From assembly GCF_004342285.1 (NCBI RefSeq), contig NZ_SMCV01000002.1, forward strand, positions 1 through 64,000: a DNA stretch of 64,000 nucleotides. Reading direction: 5' to 3'. Shown one piece after another: positions 8,640 through 16,737 of the stretch (the first letter of the stretch is position 1; every line of letters begins with the position of its first letter). The position numbers and the translations under genes are program-made. Source of the stretch: Klebsiella sp. BIGb0138. Lineage in GTDB: Bacteria > Pseudomonadota > Gammaproteobacteria > Enterobacterales > Enterobacteriaceae. Below the pieces are notes generated by a model. That model searched no databases. It had not been told where the DNA came from and saw only the letters and a list, made by a program, of their open reading frames with translations.

Positions 8640-8920
8640 TCAGAGATTAGTCAAAATCGGAGGTTCCCCCACGCTTTCCCGGATATCCCGTTCGGCTGAA
8701 AATGCCACCAGCGCATAGCAGGTTCGCGCCAGGACATCGGGCGGCATAAAAATACGCTGTGAATCTAAGCAATATGAGTAAAACTCAAGTCGCTCTCTTC
8801 CAGGCAAGAATGCCCCTTCCGGTGACCGGACGCCTGCTCAATTAGCCGCTCCTGCCCATGGATCCCCACGGTGAATCTTACCCGCCGGGCGTTAGCCAAC
8901 AGCGCCACACCGGGTCGCAT
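8640..8920 (-). pseudogene. Decayed or unrecognised coding remnant on the minus strand
   Basis: Two minus-strand frames with convincing protein character overlap. One is ATG 8920 to TAG 8765 (51 residues, containing VRFTVGIHGQERLIEQASG). The other is open from 8837 to TGA 8640 (about 65 residues, containing IFMPPDVLARTCYALVAFSAE and ending GEPPILTNL). They could be one gene broken by a frameshift or two small genes; I do not recognise the product. Neither is preceded by a good ribosome site. I see nothing else in the 714-base gap between the AlaE-like gene and mesX except the promoter region of mesX. Confidence 0.3.
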
Positions 8921-8950
8921 CCCGGATCATGAAGATGACTCATGTTGTAA

Positions 8951-8963
8951 TGAAATTAAGTCA
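8951..8963 (+). promoter_or_regulatory. Candidate MetR box upstream of mesX
   Basis: TGAAATTAAGTCA matches the MetR consensus TGAANNTNNTTCA at all but one of its defined positions. It lies about 150 bases before the mesX start. The match is short and could arise by chance, but MetR control would suit a homocysteine methyltransferase. No run of MetJ boxes (AGACGTCT) is visible. Confidence 0.3.
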
Positions 8964-9113
8964 CTTCCACTCATCTAATGACTCAGGCATAAAATATGCA
9001 TTATCAACTACAGACAATATGAAGATAACTGAATGAGAAAGCCGGAAGAGAAAATCTGGCAAATCAAGAAATAAATTCAGTTTTCCTGGCAGAACTTAGG
9101 ATACAACATCGCA

Positions 9114-10097
9114 ATGAATAGAAACTTTACATTTACTATTACGCGCAGTGATTTCGACGAAAATTATAACCCTTCAGAAAATACGCGTATTACCACCAAC
9201 TTTGCCAACCTCGCCCGCGGAAAGAACCGTCAGGAGAACCTGCGCAACACGTTAGTGATGATTGACAATCGTTTCAATACTCTGGCGCATTGGGACAACC
9301 CTACAGGCGATCGTTATTCTGTCGAACTTGAAATCATTTCTGTTGAGATGAATATTGGCCTTGAAGACAACGACGCCACCTTCCCGGCGATTGAAATCTT
9401 AAAAACTACCATCGTTGATAAGAAAACGAACGCACGCATTGCCGGCATTGTGGGGAACAATTTCTCTTCTTACGTGCGAGATTATGACTTCAGCGTATTG
9501 CTGTTAGAGCTCAATAAGAACAAATCCGAATTTAGCGTTCCGGATAACTTTGGCGATTTACATGGCAATATATTCAAACATTTCGTCAACTCACATGAAT
9601 ACCGCGAGAGTTTTAAAAAACCGCCGGTCATATGCCTGAGCGTTTCCAGCAAAAACATCTATCAGCGAACCGGGAATGAGCATCCAGTACTGGGCATCGA
9701 ATACCAGCAGAATGGTTCTTCTGTGACTGAAAAATACTTCAATAAAATGGGCTTGCAGGTTCGCTATTTCATGCCGAAAAATAGCGTTGCGCCTTTGGCA
9801 TTTTATTTTTCTGGTGATTTACTGAGTGATTACACCGATCTTGAACTGATCGCTACCATCAGCACGATGGAGACTTTCCAGAAGATTTACCGCCCTGAAA
9901 TTTACAATGCTAACTCGGCTGCAGGCCAATACTATCAACCAGATCTGAATAACCAGGATCACTCATTGACAAAAATTGTTTATGACCGCGAAGAACGTAG
10001 CCAGTTGGCGATTGAGCAGGGAAGATTTACTGAAGAACATTTCATCAAACCCTATAAAACTATTCTTGAGCAATGGTCTGCTAGCTACGCTCTGTGA
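9114..10097 (+). CDS. mesX: MesX (DUF1852), partner of methionine synthase MesD
   Basis: A 327-residue soluble protein of the DUF1852 family. Family knowledge (Price and co-workers on folate-independent methionine synthases): MesD needs a DUF1852 protein and oxygen to make methionine, and uses neither methyl-folate nor cobalamin. The protein has no signal peptide and no metal or nucleotide motif I can name; the middle is rich in DNDATFPAIEILKTTIVDKK-type strands. AGGATACAACATC lies before the ATG. The stop is 27 bases before mesD on the same strand, so the two are almost certainly co-transcribed. The biochemical role of MesX was unknown in that work. Confidence 0.85.
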   Translation: MNRNFTFTITRSDFDENYNPSENTRITTNFANLARGKNRQENLRNTLVMIDNRFNTLAHWDNPTGDRYSVELEIISVEMNIGLEDNDATFPAIEILKTTIVDKKTNARIAGIVGNNFSSYVRDYDFSVLLLELNKNKSEFSVPDNFGDLHGNIFKHFVNSHEYRESFKKPPVICLSVSSKNIYQRTGNEHPVLGIEYQQNGSSVTEKYFNKMGLQVRYFMPKNSVAPLAFYFSGDLLSDYTDLELIATISTMETFQKIYRPEIYNANSAAGQYYQPDLNNQDHSLTKIVYDREERSQLAIEQGRFTEEHFIKPYKTILEQWSASYAL

Positions 10098-10124
10098 TTA
10101 ACCCAAAATACAAGGTCATTTATT

Positions 10125-11156
10125 ATGAAAACATTGCTCCCCACCTCAACGGCTGGCAGTTTACCCAAACCTTCCTGGCTTGCGCAACCAGAGACGCTGT
10201 GGTCGCCCTGGAAATTGCAAAATGAGGAATTAATTGAGGGAAAACAAGACGCTCTGCGTTTGTCCCTCGAAGATCAATTGCGGGCAGGTATTGATATTGT
10301 CAGTGATGGCGAGCAAACGCGTCAGCACTTTGTCACGACGTTTATTGAGCATCTCAGCGGCGTTGATTTTGAGAAACGTCAGATCGTTAAAATTCGTAAT
10401 CGCTATGATGCGAGCGTCCCGACAGTCGTGGGTGCTGTCGCTCGTCAAAAGCCCGTTTTTGTGGAAGATGCCCGGTTTTTACGGCAGCTCACCAGCCAGC
10501 CGATTAAATGGGCCCTGCCAGGGCCGATGACGATGATCGATACGCTTTATGATAGCCACTATAAAAGCCGCGAAAAACTCGCCTGGGAATTCGCCAAAAT
10601 TCTCAATCAGGAAGCCAAAGAATTAGAGGCTGCCGGTGTCGATATTATCCAGTTTGATGAACCCGCATTTAACGTTTTCTTTGATGAGGTGAATGACTGG
10701 GGGATCGCCGCGTTAGAAAGAGCCATTGAAGGGCTGAAATGTGAAACAGCTGTCCATATCTGCTATGGCTATGGCATCAAAGCCAATACCGACTGGAAAA
10801 AGACCCTCGGGTCAGAGTGGCGACAATATGAAGAGGCGTTTCCCAAACTGCAGACGTCTAATATCGATATCATCTCCCTGGAATGCCATAACTCGCATGT
10901 TCCGATGGATCTGCTTGAACTGATTCGCGGTAAAAAAGTGATGGTAGGGGCCATTGACGTGGCAACCAATACCATAGAGACAGCGGAAGAAGTCGCCAGT
11001 ACGTTGCGAAAAGCACTGCAGTTTGTCGACGCTGACAAGCTTTATCCCTCAACCAACTGTGGTATGGCCCCCCTGTCCCGTCAGGTCGCTACAGGCAAGC
11101 TGCATGCTTTAAGCGCTGGTGCAGAAATCATCCGCCAGGAGCTTGCAACGAAATAA
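10125..11156 (+). CDS. mesD: MesD, core methionine synthase without folate-binding domain
   Basis: A 343-residue enzyme of the MetE C-terminal (catalytic) fold that methylates homocysteine to methionine. It lacks the N-terminal folate-binding half of MetE. Visible features are LPTSTAGSLPKPSWL at the start, the substrate region LPGPMTMIDTLYDSHY, AAGVDIIQFDEPAFN (the DEP segment of the homocysteine site), HICYGYG and SLECHNSH as zinc-site His/Cys positions, and PSTNCGMAPLSR supplying the last zinc cysteine. It is paired with mesX, which fits the aerobic MesD family rather than the anaerobic MesA-C families. The methyl donor is not known. AAGG precedes the ATG by nine bases. Confidence 0.87.
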   Translation: MKTLLPTSTAGSLPKPSWLAQPETLWSPWKLQNEELIEGKQDALRLSLEDQLRAGIDIVSDGEQTRQHFVTTFIEHLSGVDFEKRQIVKIRNRYDASVPTVVGAVARQKPVFVEDARFLRQLTSQPIKWALPGPMTMIDTLYDSHYKSREKLAWEFAKILNQEAKELEAAGVDIIQFDEPAFNVFFDEVNDWGIAALERAIEGLKCETAVHICYGYGIKANTDWKKTLGSEWRQYEEAFPKLQTSNIDIISLECHNSHVPMDLLELIRGKKVMVGAIDVATNTIETAEEVASTLRKALQFVDADKLYPSTNCGMAPLSRQVATGKLHALSAGAEIIRQELATK

Positions 11157-11247
11157 CGGCGCTGACTATTCGCTCACGTTTAAAAGAAATTCAGTCCGGG
11201 TCAGGCGAGCCGCTCGATCGCCAATTATCCAGCCCCAACCGGGCTGC

Positions 11248-11274
11248 GCGATTGCCGCGATGAGCGGCAATCGC
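11248..11274. terminator. Perfect hairpin between mesD and umuC
   Basis: 11-bp perfect stem GCGATTGCCGC/GCGGCAATCGC with loop GATGA, midway between two convergent genes. There is no T-run on either side, so it may act as a pause or mRNA-end stabiliser rather than a classic terminator. Confidence 0.5.
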
Positions 11275-11308
11275 TGATGAAGAGCGATGAGTCATGAGCT
11301 GCGGGTTA

Positions 11309-12574
11309 TCACTTAACCGTAAGCAGCTCGGCATATCGCGTGGTGTATCTCGGCGAGAGCATTTCCCGTTTCATCTGCCATTGCGGCTGAATACCCTGCC
11401 CGGCGAAGTAAAGCGTTTCGCGGCCCTCTTTCGCGTTCAGACGATCCAACACCTCCATCAGCTTCTGGCTGTTGTGCCGCGGCGCATTTTCGTCGAACAG
11501 ATTAAGCTGCGCTACGCCCTGGCTGTAAAAGTCACCCAGCATGACTCCACCTTTCTGATAGCGATGGCCATCTTTCCAGATGGCATCCAGGCAGCGCGTC
11601 GCCGCACCGATAATATCCCGGCTGTCCTGTGTCGGCGTCAGCAGTTTAAAAGATGCGCTGTTGCTGTAATACGGATCGTTTTGCGCAAATGGCGAGGTTT
11701 TAACAAACGCCGAAATAAAGCGGCAATATTGATGCTCGCTACGCAGTTTCTCCGCCGCCCGGGTGGCGTAGCTGCAAATAGCCTGCCGCATCTCCTCGTA
11801 TTCCCTAATGTATTGGCTGAAGGAACGGGAACAGATAATCTCCTGTTTTATCGGGGGAAACTCTTCCAGTTCAAGGCATGACTCGCCGCGTAGCTCCCGC
11901 ACGGTTCTCTCCAGCACAACGTTGAAATGTTTTCTGATAAACCGAATATCGCTGTCCGCCAGCTGCAATACGGTCTTGATACCCAGGCCTTCCAGTTTTT
12001 TCGCGATACGCCGACCGACGCCCCAGACGTCATCAACGTATAATGCCGCCATCAGCTTCCTCTGACGCTCGATATTTGACAGATCCACCACCCCACCGGT
12101 CTGCCGTTGCCATTTTTTTGCCGCATGGTTCGCCAGTTTGGCCAGGGTTTTGGTCTGGGCGATACCCACCCCAACCGTCAGATGCGTGCGCTGCAGAACC
12201 GTGGCTCTGATTTCACGCCCAAACTCCGCCAGATCGCGACAGTTACGCACGCCGGTGAGGTCACAAAAAATCTCATCAATGGAGTATATTTCGCAGCGGG
12301 GAGACATCTCCTCGATAGTGGCCATCACCCGACTGGACATATCCGCGTAGAGTTCATAGTTGCTACTGAAACAAACCACCCCGTGACGCCTGAAGAGATC
12401 CTTCAGTTTGAAGTACGGTTCGCCGGTTTTCACCAGAGATTGCGCTTCAGCAGAACGCGCAATAACGCAACCGTCGTTATTTGACAAAACGACCACCGGC
12501 CTCCCCTTCAGATCCGGGCGAAATACGGTTTCACAAGAGGCATAGAACGAATTCACATCGCACAGCGCAAACAT
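11309..12574 (-). CDS. umuC: DNA polymerase V catalytic subunit UmuC
   Basis: A 421-residue Y-family translesion DNA polymerase, one residue off the usual 422. The start [20 protein letters not shown] holds the first catalytic aspartate in [22 protein letters not shown] carries the SIDE motif with the second acidic pair. The helix-hairpin-helix region is around [15 protein letters not shown], and the C-terminal little-finger part ends in the UmuC-specific tail. With UmuD' and RecA it forms pol V and copies across damaged bases. The start lies two bases after the umuD stop, so the two are translationally coupled under one LexA box. A chromosomal umuDC is usual in enterobacteria, though this position is accessory. 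Confidence 0.95.
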   Translation of the reverse strand: MFALCDVNSFYASCETVFRPDLKGRPVVVLSNNDGCVIARSAEAQSLVKTGEPYFKLKDLFRRHGVVCFSSNYELYADMSSRVMATIEEMSPRCEIYSIDEIFCDLTGVRNCRDLAEFGREIRATVLQRTHLTVGVGIAQTKTLAKLANHAAKKWQRQTGGVVDLSNIERQRKLMAALYVDDVWGVGRRIAKKLEGLGIKTVLQLADSDIRFIRKHFNVVLERTVRELRGESCLELEEFPPIKQEIICSRSFSQYIREYEEMRQAICSYATRAAEKLRSEHQYCRFISAFVKTSPFAQNDPYYSNSASFKLLTPTQDSRDIIGAATRCLDAIWKDGHRYQKGGVMLGDFYSQGVAQLNLFDENAPRHNSQKLMEVLDRLNAKEGRETLYFAGQGIQPQWQMKREMLSPRYTTRYAELLTVK

Positions 12575-12576
12575 GA

Positions 12577-12996
12577 TCAGCTCGCAGACTTCACGATGTA
12601 GGTCACCACCCCGAAAATGTCCAGACGGTCTTCGCGGCCAATCACGATCGGCGCATAGGCGCTGTTTTCAGGCTTAAGCATCGCAACGGGATGCAGCAGC
12701 AGGCGCTTAACGGTGAATTCGCCATCGACCGCAGCAATAACGATATTGCCATGCTCAGCCTGACGGGAGCTATCCACCACCAGTAAATCCCCTTCGCCAA
12801 TTCCGGCGTCAATCATTGAATCACCGCTGGATTTCACAAAATAGGTCGCACTCGGGTGCTGAATCATCAGTTCATTCAGGTCAATGCGTCGCTCAACATA
12901 ATCCTGTGCCGGGCTCGGAAAGCCGCATGAAACAAGATCGCTGAACAAGGGCAATGCCACGATCTGACGTAGCTCGGTAGGTGTGAAAAACGACAT
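12577..12996 (-). CDS. umuD: SOS mutagenesis protein UmuD
   Basis: A 139-residue LexA-like self-cleaving protein; RecA filaments trigger cleavage to UmuD', which joins UmuC as pol V. Counting from ATG 12996 puts the cleavage site at Cys24-Gly25 (LVSCGF), the nucleophile at Ser60 (SSGDSM) and the general base at Lys97 (FTVKRL). These are the exact E. coli positions and settle the start: the longer open frame from 13026 would run into the LexA operator. All residues needed for autocleavage are present, so the system looks functional. umuC follows with a two-base gap. Confidence 0.95.
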   Translation of the reverse strand: MSFFTPTELRQIVALPLFSDLVSCGFPSPAQDYVERRIDLNELMIQHPSATYFVKSSGDSMIDAGIGEGDLLVVDSSRQAEHGNIVIAAVDGEFTVKRLLLHPVAMLKPENSAYAPIVIGREDRLDIFGVVTYIVKSAS

Positions 12997-13016
12997 GATA
13001 ATCACCATCAGTAATA

Positions 13017-13032
13017 CTGTATACATATACAG
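13017..13032 (-). promoter_or_regulatory. LexA (SOS) box of umuDC
   Basis: CTGTATACATATACAG matches the CTGT-N8-ACAG consensus, with flanking TA on the left and TA on the right. It lies 21 bases before the umuD start. The operon should be tightly repressed until SOS induction. Confidence 0.93.
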
Positions 13033-13399
13033 TATTATCGATCGGCGATGGAAATCAAGAGCTGCTTGCGTGATAACGGCGTATCGGTTACGTATGCCGC
13101 TGATTTGATAACGACTCTTTTAGACTAATTGCAGGACCAGGCCGCAAGACAAACCGGGCGCAGGAGCAAAGAATACCGTCGTCGGAGCGGGCGACATAAC
13201 ATACCGTTCAGCCAGCGAACCTCTCCACGGACAAAACCGCAGGCAGAAGAAGTGAGCAGAAAAATGGCAAAGAGTAAGACGCATCTGTGGAAATTTTCGC
13301 TGATTGGGAGGAGGATAGTCTCTGTAAAGCCGACCGTTATGGGTCATCGTCATCCCGGCATAGTGGCGATATACCCGACAGACTGAACTGGAGATGCTT
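13033..13399. other. Intergenic stretch between umuDC and a small ORF
   Basis: No recognised gene is visible. A plus-strand frame from ATG 13264 to TGA 13386 would give 40 residues (MAKSKTHLWKFSLIGRR...), but its upstream AGTGAGCAGAAAA is a poor ribosome site and composition does not argue for coding. The left end holds the umuDC promoter. Confidence 0.4.
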
Positions 13400-13594
13400 A
13401 TGTACTACACGTTAGGAGAGACCACCCTCCATTTTTATCGCTACCAGTGTCGTTTCTACGTCGCCCATTGGGATGGCGGCAACGTGATGACCGAAAAATT
13501 CAAACCGTTCATTGCATTGATTAGCGAAAAAACGGGTCTCGATGCAAAGCGCGTCGAAACGGTTGCACGGGACTACTTCAACAACGTTGATTGA
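13400..13594 (+). CDS. Small hypothetical protein
   Basis: 64 residues from ATG 13400, which has GGAG at seven bases; the ATG six bases earlier touches the GGAG and is unlikely. The N-terminal half is rich in aromatic residues (MYYTLGETTLHFYRYQCRFYVAHWDGG) and looks like beta strands. The C-terminal half (EKFKPFIALISEKTGLDAKRVETVARDYFNN) looks like two amphipathic helices, resembling a small DNA-binding or adaptor fold. I do not recognise it. It lies between umuDC and bor in an accessory zone, with no terminator visible close behind. Confidence 0.5.
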   Translation: MYYTLGETTLHFYRYQCRFYVAHWDGGNVMTEKFKPFIALISEKTGLDAKRVETVARDYFNNVD

Positions 13595-13757
13595 ACGCCG
13601 GTCAGGCAAAATAGCGCGCAGCGACGGAGCAGCCTGCTGGTCCCCCCTGTCCGATGATCTTCGCCCCCCTACAGCATCGGCATATCTGCATACTCAAACC
13701 GCTAACGTCGGCTCCAACAGGAACGAGTTAGCGGACTCCCCCCACAAAACAGGTCGG

Positions 13758-13808
13758 TTGTGAAGCGGACCGTTTAATGTATAGAATTCACCTACCCTGA
13801 ATCAGGGT
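13758..13808 (+). promoter_or_regulatory. Promoter and operator-like palindrome of the bor-type gene
   Basis: TTGTGA (13758-13763) and TATAGA (13780-13785) are spaced 16 bases apart. The perfect 15-base palindrome ACCCTGAATCAGGGT (13794-13808) sits at the expected transcription start, 24 bases before the ATG. It could be an operator or a 5' hairpin. Confidence 0.5.
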
Positions 13809-13832
13809 TAATTCAACAAGGATAGAGATAAA

Positions 13833-14123
13833 ATGAAAAAGTTAATGATGGTGATTCTGGCAGCAACGGCAATTTCTGGCTGTGCGCAACAAACCTTCTC
13901 CGTGAATCAAGGTATTGCCGTTGCGCCTCAGCAGGTCACAACCCACCACTTCTTCGTCAGCGGGATCGGCCAGTCAAAACAAATCGACGCCGCTCAGGTC
14001 TGCGGTGGTGCGGATAAAGTGGTACGTACCGAAGTCCAGCAGACGTTTGTCGATGGGCTGCTCGGTTTTGTGACCTTAGGAATTTATACTCCGCGCGATG
14101 CGCGTGTGTATTGCGCTAAATAA
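13833..14123 (+). CDS. bor: Bor/Iss-family outer-membrane lipoprotein
   Basis: A 96-residue lipoprotein. The signal peptide MKKLMMVILAATAISGC ends in the lipobox ISGC, so Cys17 should be lipidated. The body contains HHFFVSGIGQSK, DAAQVCGG and the closing block VDGLLGFVTLGIYTPRDARVYC, which is the signature of lambda Bor and the plasmid-borne Iss serum-resistance protein. The two cysteines after the lipobox are conserved and probably form a disulphide. Bor is a lysogenic-conversion gene, yet no other phage gene is nearby, so this is a chromosomal relic or a domesticated copy. A good promoter and a palindrome lie just upstream. Confidence 0.9.
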   Translation: MKKLMMVILAATAISGCAQQTFSVNQGIAVAPQQVTTHHFFVSGIGQSKQIDAAQVCGGADKVVRTEVQQTFVDGLLGFVTLGIYTPRDARVYCAK

Positions 14124-14420
14124 GCCCCTGCAGCAGGCATCCTTTGGTGTCTGCTGTCTCTCTTCATCTTAAGCTTTCCATCGCCGACTTCCTGTCGGTT
14201 TCCATTTACTTTTTAGTCAGATAGTCCCTGCCAGCAACAACCTTTTTACATTCTGCTAAACTTCTGCTAAATAATAGTAGGTTCGGTGTTTTTAAGTAAA
14301 AAATCCATTCCCTATTGCCATAACATGCTATACCACTTCGGGGGCATTAGCATTAAACTCCACAAAATAGACGTCAGAAGTATTAAAAATACTTTTCTTC
14401 TGAGCTCTCAAAATATTTCA
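14124..14420. other. AT-rich intergenic stretch before the small membrane protein
   Basis: Nearly 300 bases, clearly richer in A+T than the flanking core genes, with no open frame of note. It probably holds the promoter of the 39-residue membrane protein, just before the RcsAB box. Confidence 0.4.
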
Positions 14421-14435
14421 TTAGGATTTTTCTTA
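14421..14435 (+). promoter_or_regulatory. RcsAB box upstream of a small membrane protein
   Basis: Read on the minus strand, TAAGAAAAATCCTA agrees with the RcsAB consensus TAAGAATATTCCTA at 12 of 14 positions; the site is a near palindrome. It lies 66 bases before the ATG at 14501 and suggests control by the Rcs envelope-stress phosphorelay. Confidence 0.55.
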
Positions 14436-14500
14436 ATCCAGGAGTAGATTCCATTTCATAAAAGCAATAATGTCCATAAACTTCCCCGGGAATAAACCAC

Positions 14501-14620
14501 ATGGCAAACTTACTCTTTTTAGTATTGGCAATAGTATTACTTCTGGTTGCTGTTTTTTCTCTCGTTTCCTACATCAGGGACAGAAAAAAACAGCAGTTTA
14601 CGTTTAAAAAACGACGCTAA
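14501..14620 (+). CDS. 39-residue small membrane protein
   Basis: MANLLFLVLAIVLLLVAVFS forms one transmembrane helix, followed by a strongly basic tail (YIRDRKKQQF, ending FKKRR). The shape, an N-out or N-in single helix with a cationic cytoplasmic end, matches the annotated 'small membrane protein' genes that Klebsiella and relatives carry in several copies; function is unknown. Translation signals are modest (GGGAATAAACCAC before the ATG), but the reading frame has no alternative and the composition is convincing. The RcsAB box upstream is the main clue to function and suggests an envelope-stress or capsule-linked role; that is inference. Confidence 0.65.
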   Translation: MANLLFLVLAIVLLLVAVFSLVSYIRDRKKQQFTFKKRR

Positions 14621-14811
14621 GCGCGACAAAAACGGCTGAGACGACTGCCGGCATCTTCTCTGGGTTCATGCCGCTTAACTCCTGTGACCTGACATTAACG
14701 ATAGTTATCGCCGCAGACATCACATCACCATTTTCTCTATCGGATATGTCAGGTCATGGCGCAATAGCGATATTAAGCATAAGTAAAGCCAATAATGAAT
14801 ATTACCCATCC
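14621..14811. other. Intergenic stretch, no gene seen
   Basis: Short frames here lack ribosome sites and protein-like composition. The repeat element starts at 14812. Confidence 0.4.
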
Positions 14812-14914
14812 CCGTCATACTTCAGGTTGCATGCGCGTTGGCTTTGTTACCCGGCTCATCCATGAGACTCGCCCTTACGGGCCGCCTTCCTGCCACTCGA
14901 ATTATTTAGGGTAT
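14812..14914. repeat. Enterobacterial hairpin repeat element (shortened copy)
   Basis: Starts CCGTCATACTTCAGGTTGCATG and ends CCTGCCACTCGAATTATTTAGGGTAT. Both ends match, from memory, an intergenic repeat common in Serratia, Yersinia and Klebsiella genomes. The ends are imperfect inverted repeats (CATACTTCAgGTTGCA against TGCcACTCGAATTATTTAGGGTAT), so the RNA can fold into a long hairpin. This copy seems to have lost its middle. Confidence 0.55.
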
Positions 14915-15055
14915 AGATAAGCCATTTATTTTTCTGCTCATCAACGGTATATATTCCAGGGCTGACGATTGCGTATTACCTCGCTCAGTGACTTCATGCA
15001 CCACTCGCCTCTTTTTTATGCACAATAGCGTTGCAGGTTGTGAATGGCTAAGGCC

Positions 15056-15088
15056 GCAAAAAAAGAATGGCGCGGTAAACCGCGCCAT
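15056..15088 (-). terminator. Rho-independent terminator of mppA
   Basis: Stem ATGGCGCGG/CCGCGCCAT (15067-15075 with 15080-15088) and, read on the minus strand, a run of T bases (15056-15064). It lies 29 bases after the mppA stop. Confidence 0.9.
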
Positions 15089-15117
15089 GATGGGATTCAG
15101 GAAATAACCGCAGATGT

Positions 15118-16737
15118 CTACTGATGCTTCACAATATACATCGTGCGGCTATAGGCCACGTCCTCCGGGTTGGTAATCGGATACCCTTTCAGCCACAGCT
15201 TAATCAACCGCCCGTTGGTGTACTGGTAAATCGGGGCGATGGGCGCTTTACCCATGATGATTTTTTCCGCCGCATTGTAATCATCGTTGCGCGCTTTATC
15301 CGAGGTTTCCTGTGCTGCCTGGCTCAGGATCTTGTCATAGGCCGGATCGTTAAAGCGGGAGATGTTACCGCTATGGCTGGAGGTCAGCAGCGACAGGAAG
15401 GTGGAAGGCTCATTATAATCCCCAACCCACGACGCGCGAATGACATCGAAATTACCGGTATTGCGGCTATCGATATAGGTTTTCCACTCCTGATTCTGCA
15501 GCTTGACGTCGACGCCGAGGTTCTTCTTCCACATCGACGCCACCGCGATGGCAATTTTCTGATGGTTTTCCGAGGTGTTATACAGCAGCTTCAGCTGTAA
15601 CGGGCGTCCAGGGCCGTAACCTGCCGCCTGCAATAACGCCTTCGCCTGGGCATTCAGCTCGGCCTGGCTCATACTTTCCATCTGCGATGGCTCCGGCGTA
15701 AAGCCTGCCGTGACGTCCGGCGTAAAGTGCCATGCCGGTTTTTCTCCGGTCCCCAGCACCTTCTCCGCCATCAAACGGCGATCGATGGTCATGCTTAACG
15801 CCAGACGTACGCGTTCATCGGCGGTAGGCCCTTTCCGGGTGTTAAACGCGTAGTAGTAGGTACCCAGCTGCGGCGGGGTATACACCTGCCCGGGGATATC
15901 TTTCAGCAACTTCTGGTACAGATTTTTCGGGAAAGATTCGGTGATATCAATATCGCCGGCCAGGTAGCGTTTCGTCGCCGATGACTCCTGATTGATCGGC
16001 ACGAAAGTCACCTGCTGGATAACCGTCTTCGCGTTATCCCAGTAGTGGCCGTTCGGAACGACCACCAGTTTTTCGTTTACCACGCGGTCTTTTAAGACAT
16101 AGGCCCCGTTGCCAACCAGGCTACCCGGACGCGTCCAGTTGGCGCCGCTCTCGACGTTGGCTTTCTGTACCGGATAAAACGCGAAGCTGGCCGTCAGCTT
16201 GCTGAACCACGGCAGCGGCTTGTCCAGCTGTACGCGCAGGGTGCGGGCATCCACGGCGGTCACTCCCAGCGTATCCGGCGCCGCTTTACCATCGATAATA
16301 TTCTGCGCATTGGTTATCCCCGCCAGCGCGGCGAACCAGGCAAATGGCGAGGTCGTTTTCGGGTCGACCAGCCGCTGCCAGCTGTAGACGAAGTCCTGCG
16401 CCGTCACCGGCGAACCGTCCGACCAGCGCGCGTTATCACGCAGGGTAAAGCTCCAGACGCGGTTATCGTTGCTCTGCCAGCGGGTCGCCACGCCGGGGAT
16501 AATATTGCCTTTGGCGTCCTGATTGACTAACCCTTCGAAAAGATCGCGAATCACCTGAATTTCCGGCAGACCAACGGCTTTAGCGGGATCCAATGATGCG
16601 GGTTCATCTTTAATATGCCGTACCAGCAGCTGCTTTTCGGCTAATACGGTTCCCGGGGGAACATCCGCCGCCCAGGCCAGAGAAGAAACGCTGGCTAACC
16701 ACAGCGCGCCGCATGTCAATGTGACAGGATACTTCAT
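15118..16737 (-). CDS. mppA: Murein tripeptide-binding protein MppA
   Basis: A 539-residue periplasmic solute-binding protein of the OppA/SBP_bac_5 family. The signal peptide MKYPVTLTCGALWLASVSSLAWA ends at an AxA site near residue 23. The family start EPASLDPAKAVGLPEIQVIRDLFEGL, the core VWSFTLRDNARWSDGSPVTAQDFVYSW and the C-terminal IAPIYQYTNGRLIKLW identify it. MppA binds L-Ala-D-Glu-meso-DAP released during wall turnover and delivers it to the Opp permease for recycling. AAGGGGATCTC precedes the ATG. mpaA and ycjG, which process the same peptide, are next to it on the right, so murein peptide recycling genes cluster here. Confidence 0.93.
   Translation of the reverse strand: MKYPVTLTCGALWLASVSSLAWAADVPPGTVLAEKQLLVRHIKDEPASLDPAKAVGLPEIQVIRDLFEGLVNQDAKGNIIPGVATRWQSNDNRVWSFTLRDNARWSDGSPVTAQDFVYSWQRLVDPKTTSPFAWFAALAGITNAQNIIDGKAAPDTLGVTAVDARTLRVQLDKPLPWFSKLTASFAFYPVQKANVESGANWTRPGSLVGNGAYVLKDRVVNEKLVVVPNGHYWDNAKTVIQQVTFVPINQESSATKRYLAGDIDITESFPKNLYQKLLKDIPGQVYTPPQLGTYYYAFNTRKGPTADERVRLALSMTIDRRLMAEKVLGTGEKPAWHFTPDVTAGFTPEPSQMESMSQAELNAQAKALLQAAGYGPGRPLQLKLLYNTSENHQKIAIAVASMWKKNLGVDVKLQNQEWKTYIDSRNTGNFDVIRASWVGDYNEPSTFLSLLTSSHSGNISRFNDPAYDKILSQAAQETSDKARNDDYNAAEKIIMGKAPIAPIYQYTNGRLIKLWLKGYPITNPEDVAYSRTMYIVKHQ

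Noticed and set aside
12997-13026. Longer UmuD start
   Set aside because: It overlaps the LexA box, and Cys24-Gly25, Ser60 and Lys97 fall into place only from the 12996 start.
14668-14865. 65-codon plus-strand frame
   Set aside because: No ribosome site, and the 3' end runs into the repeat element at 14812.
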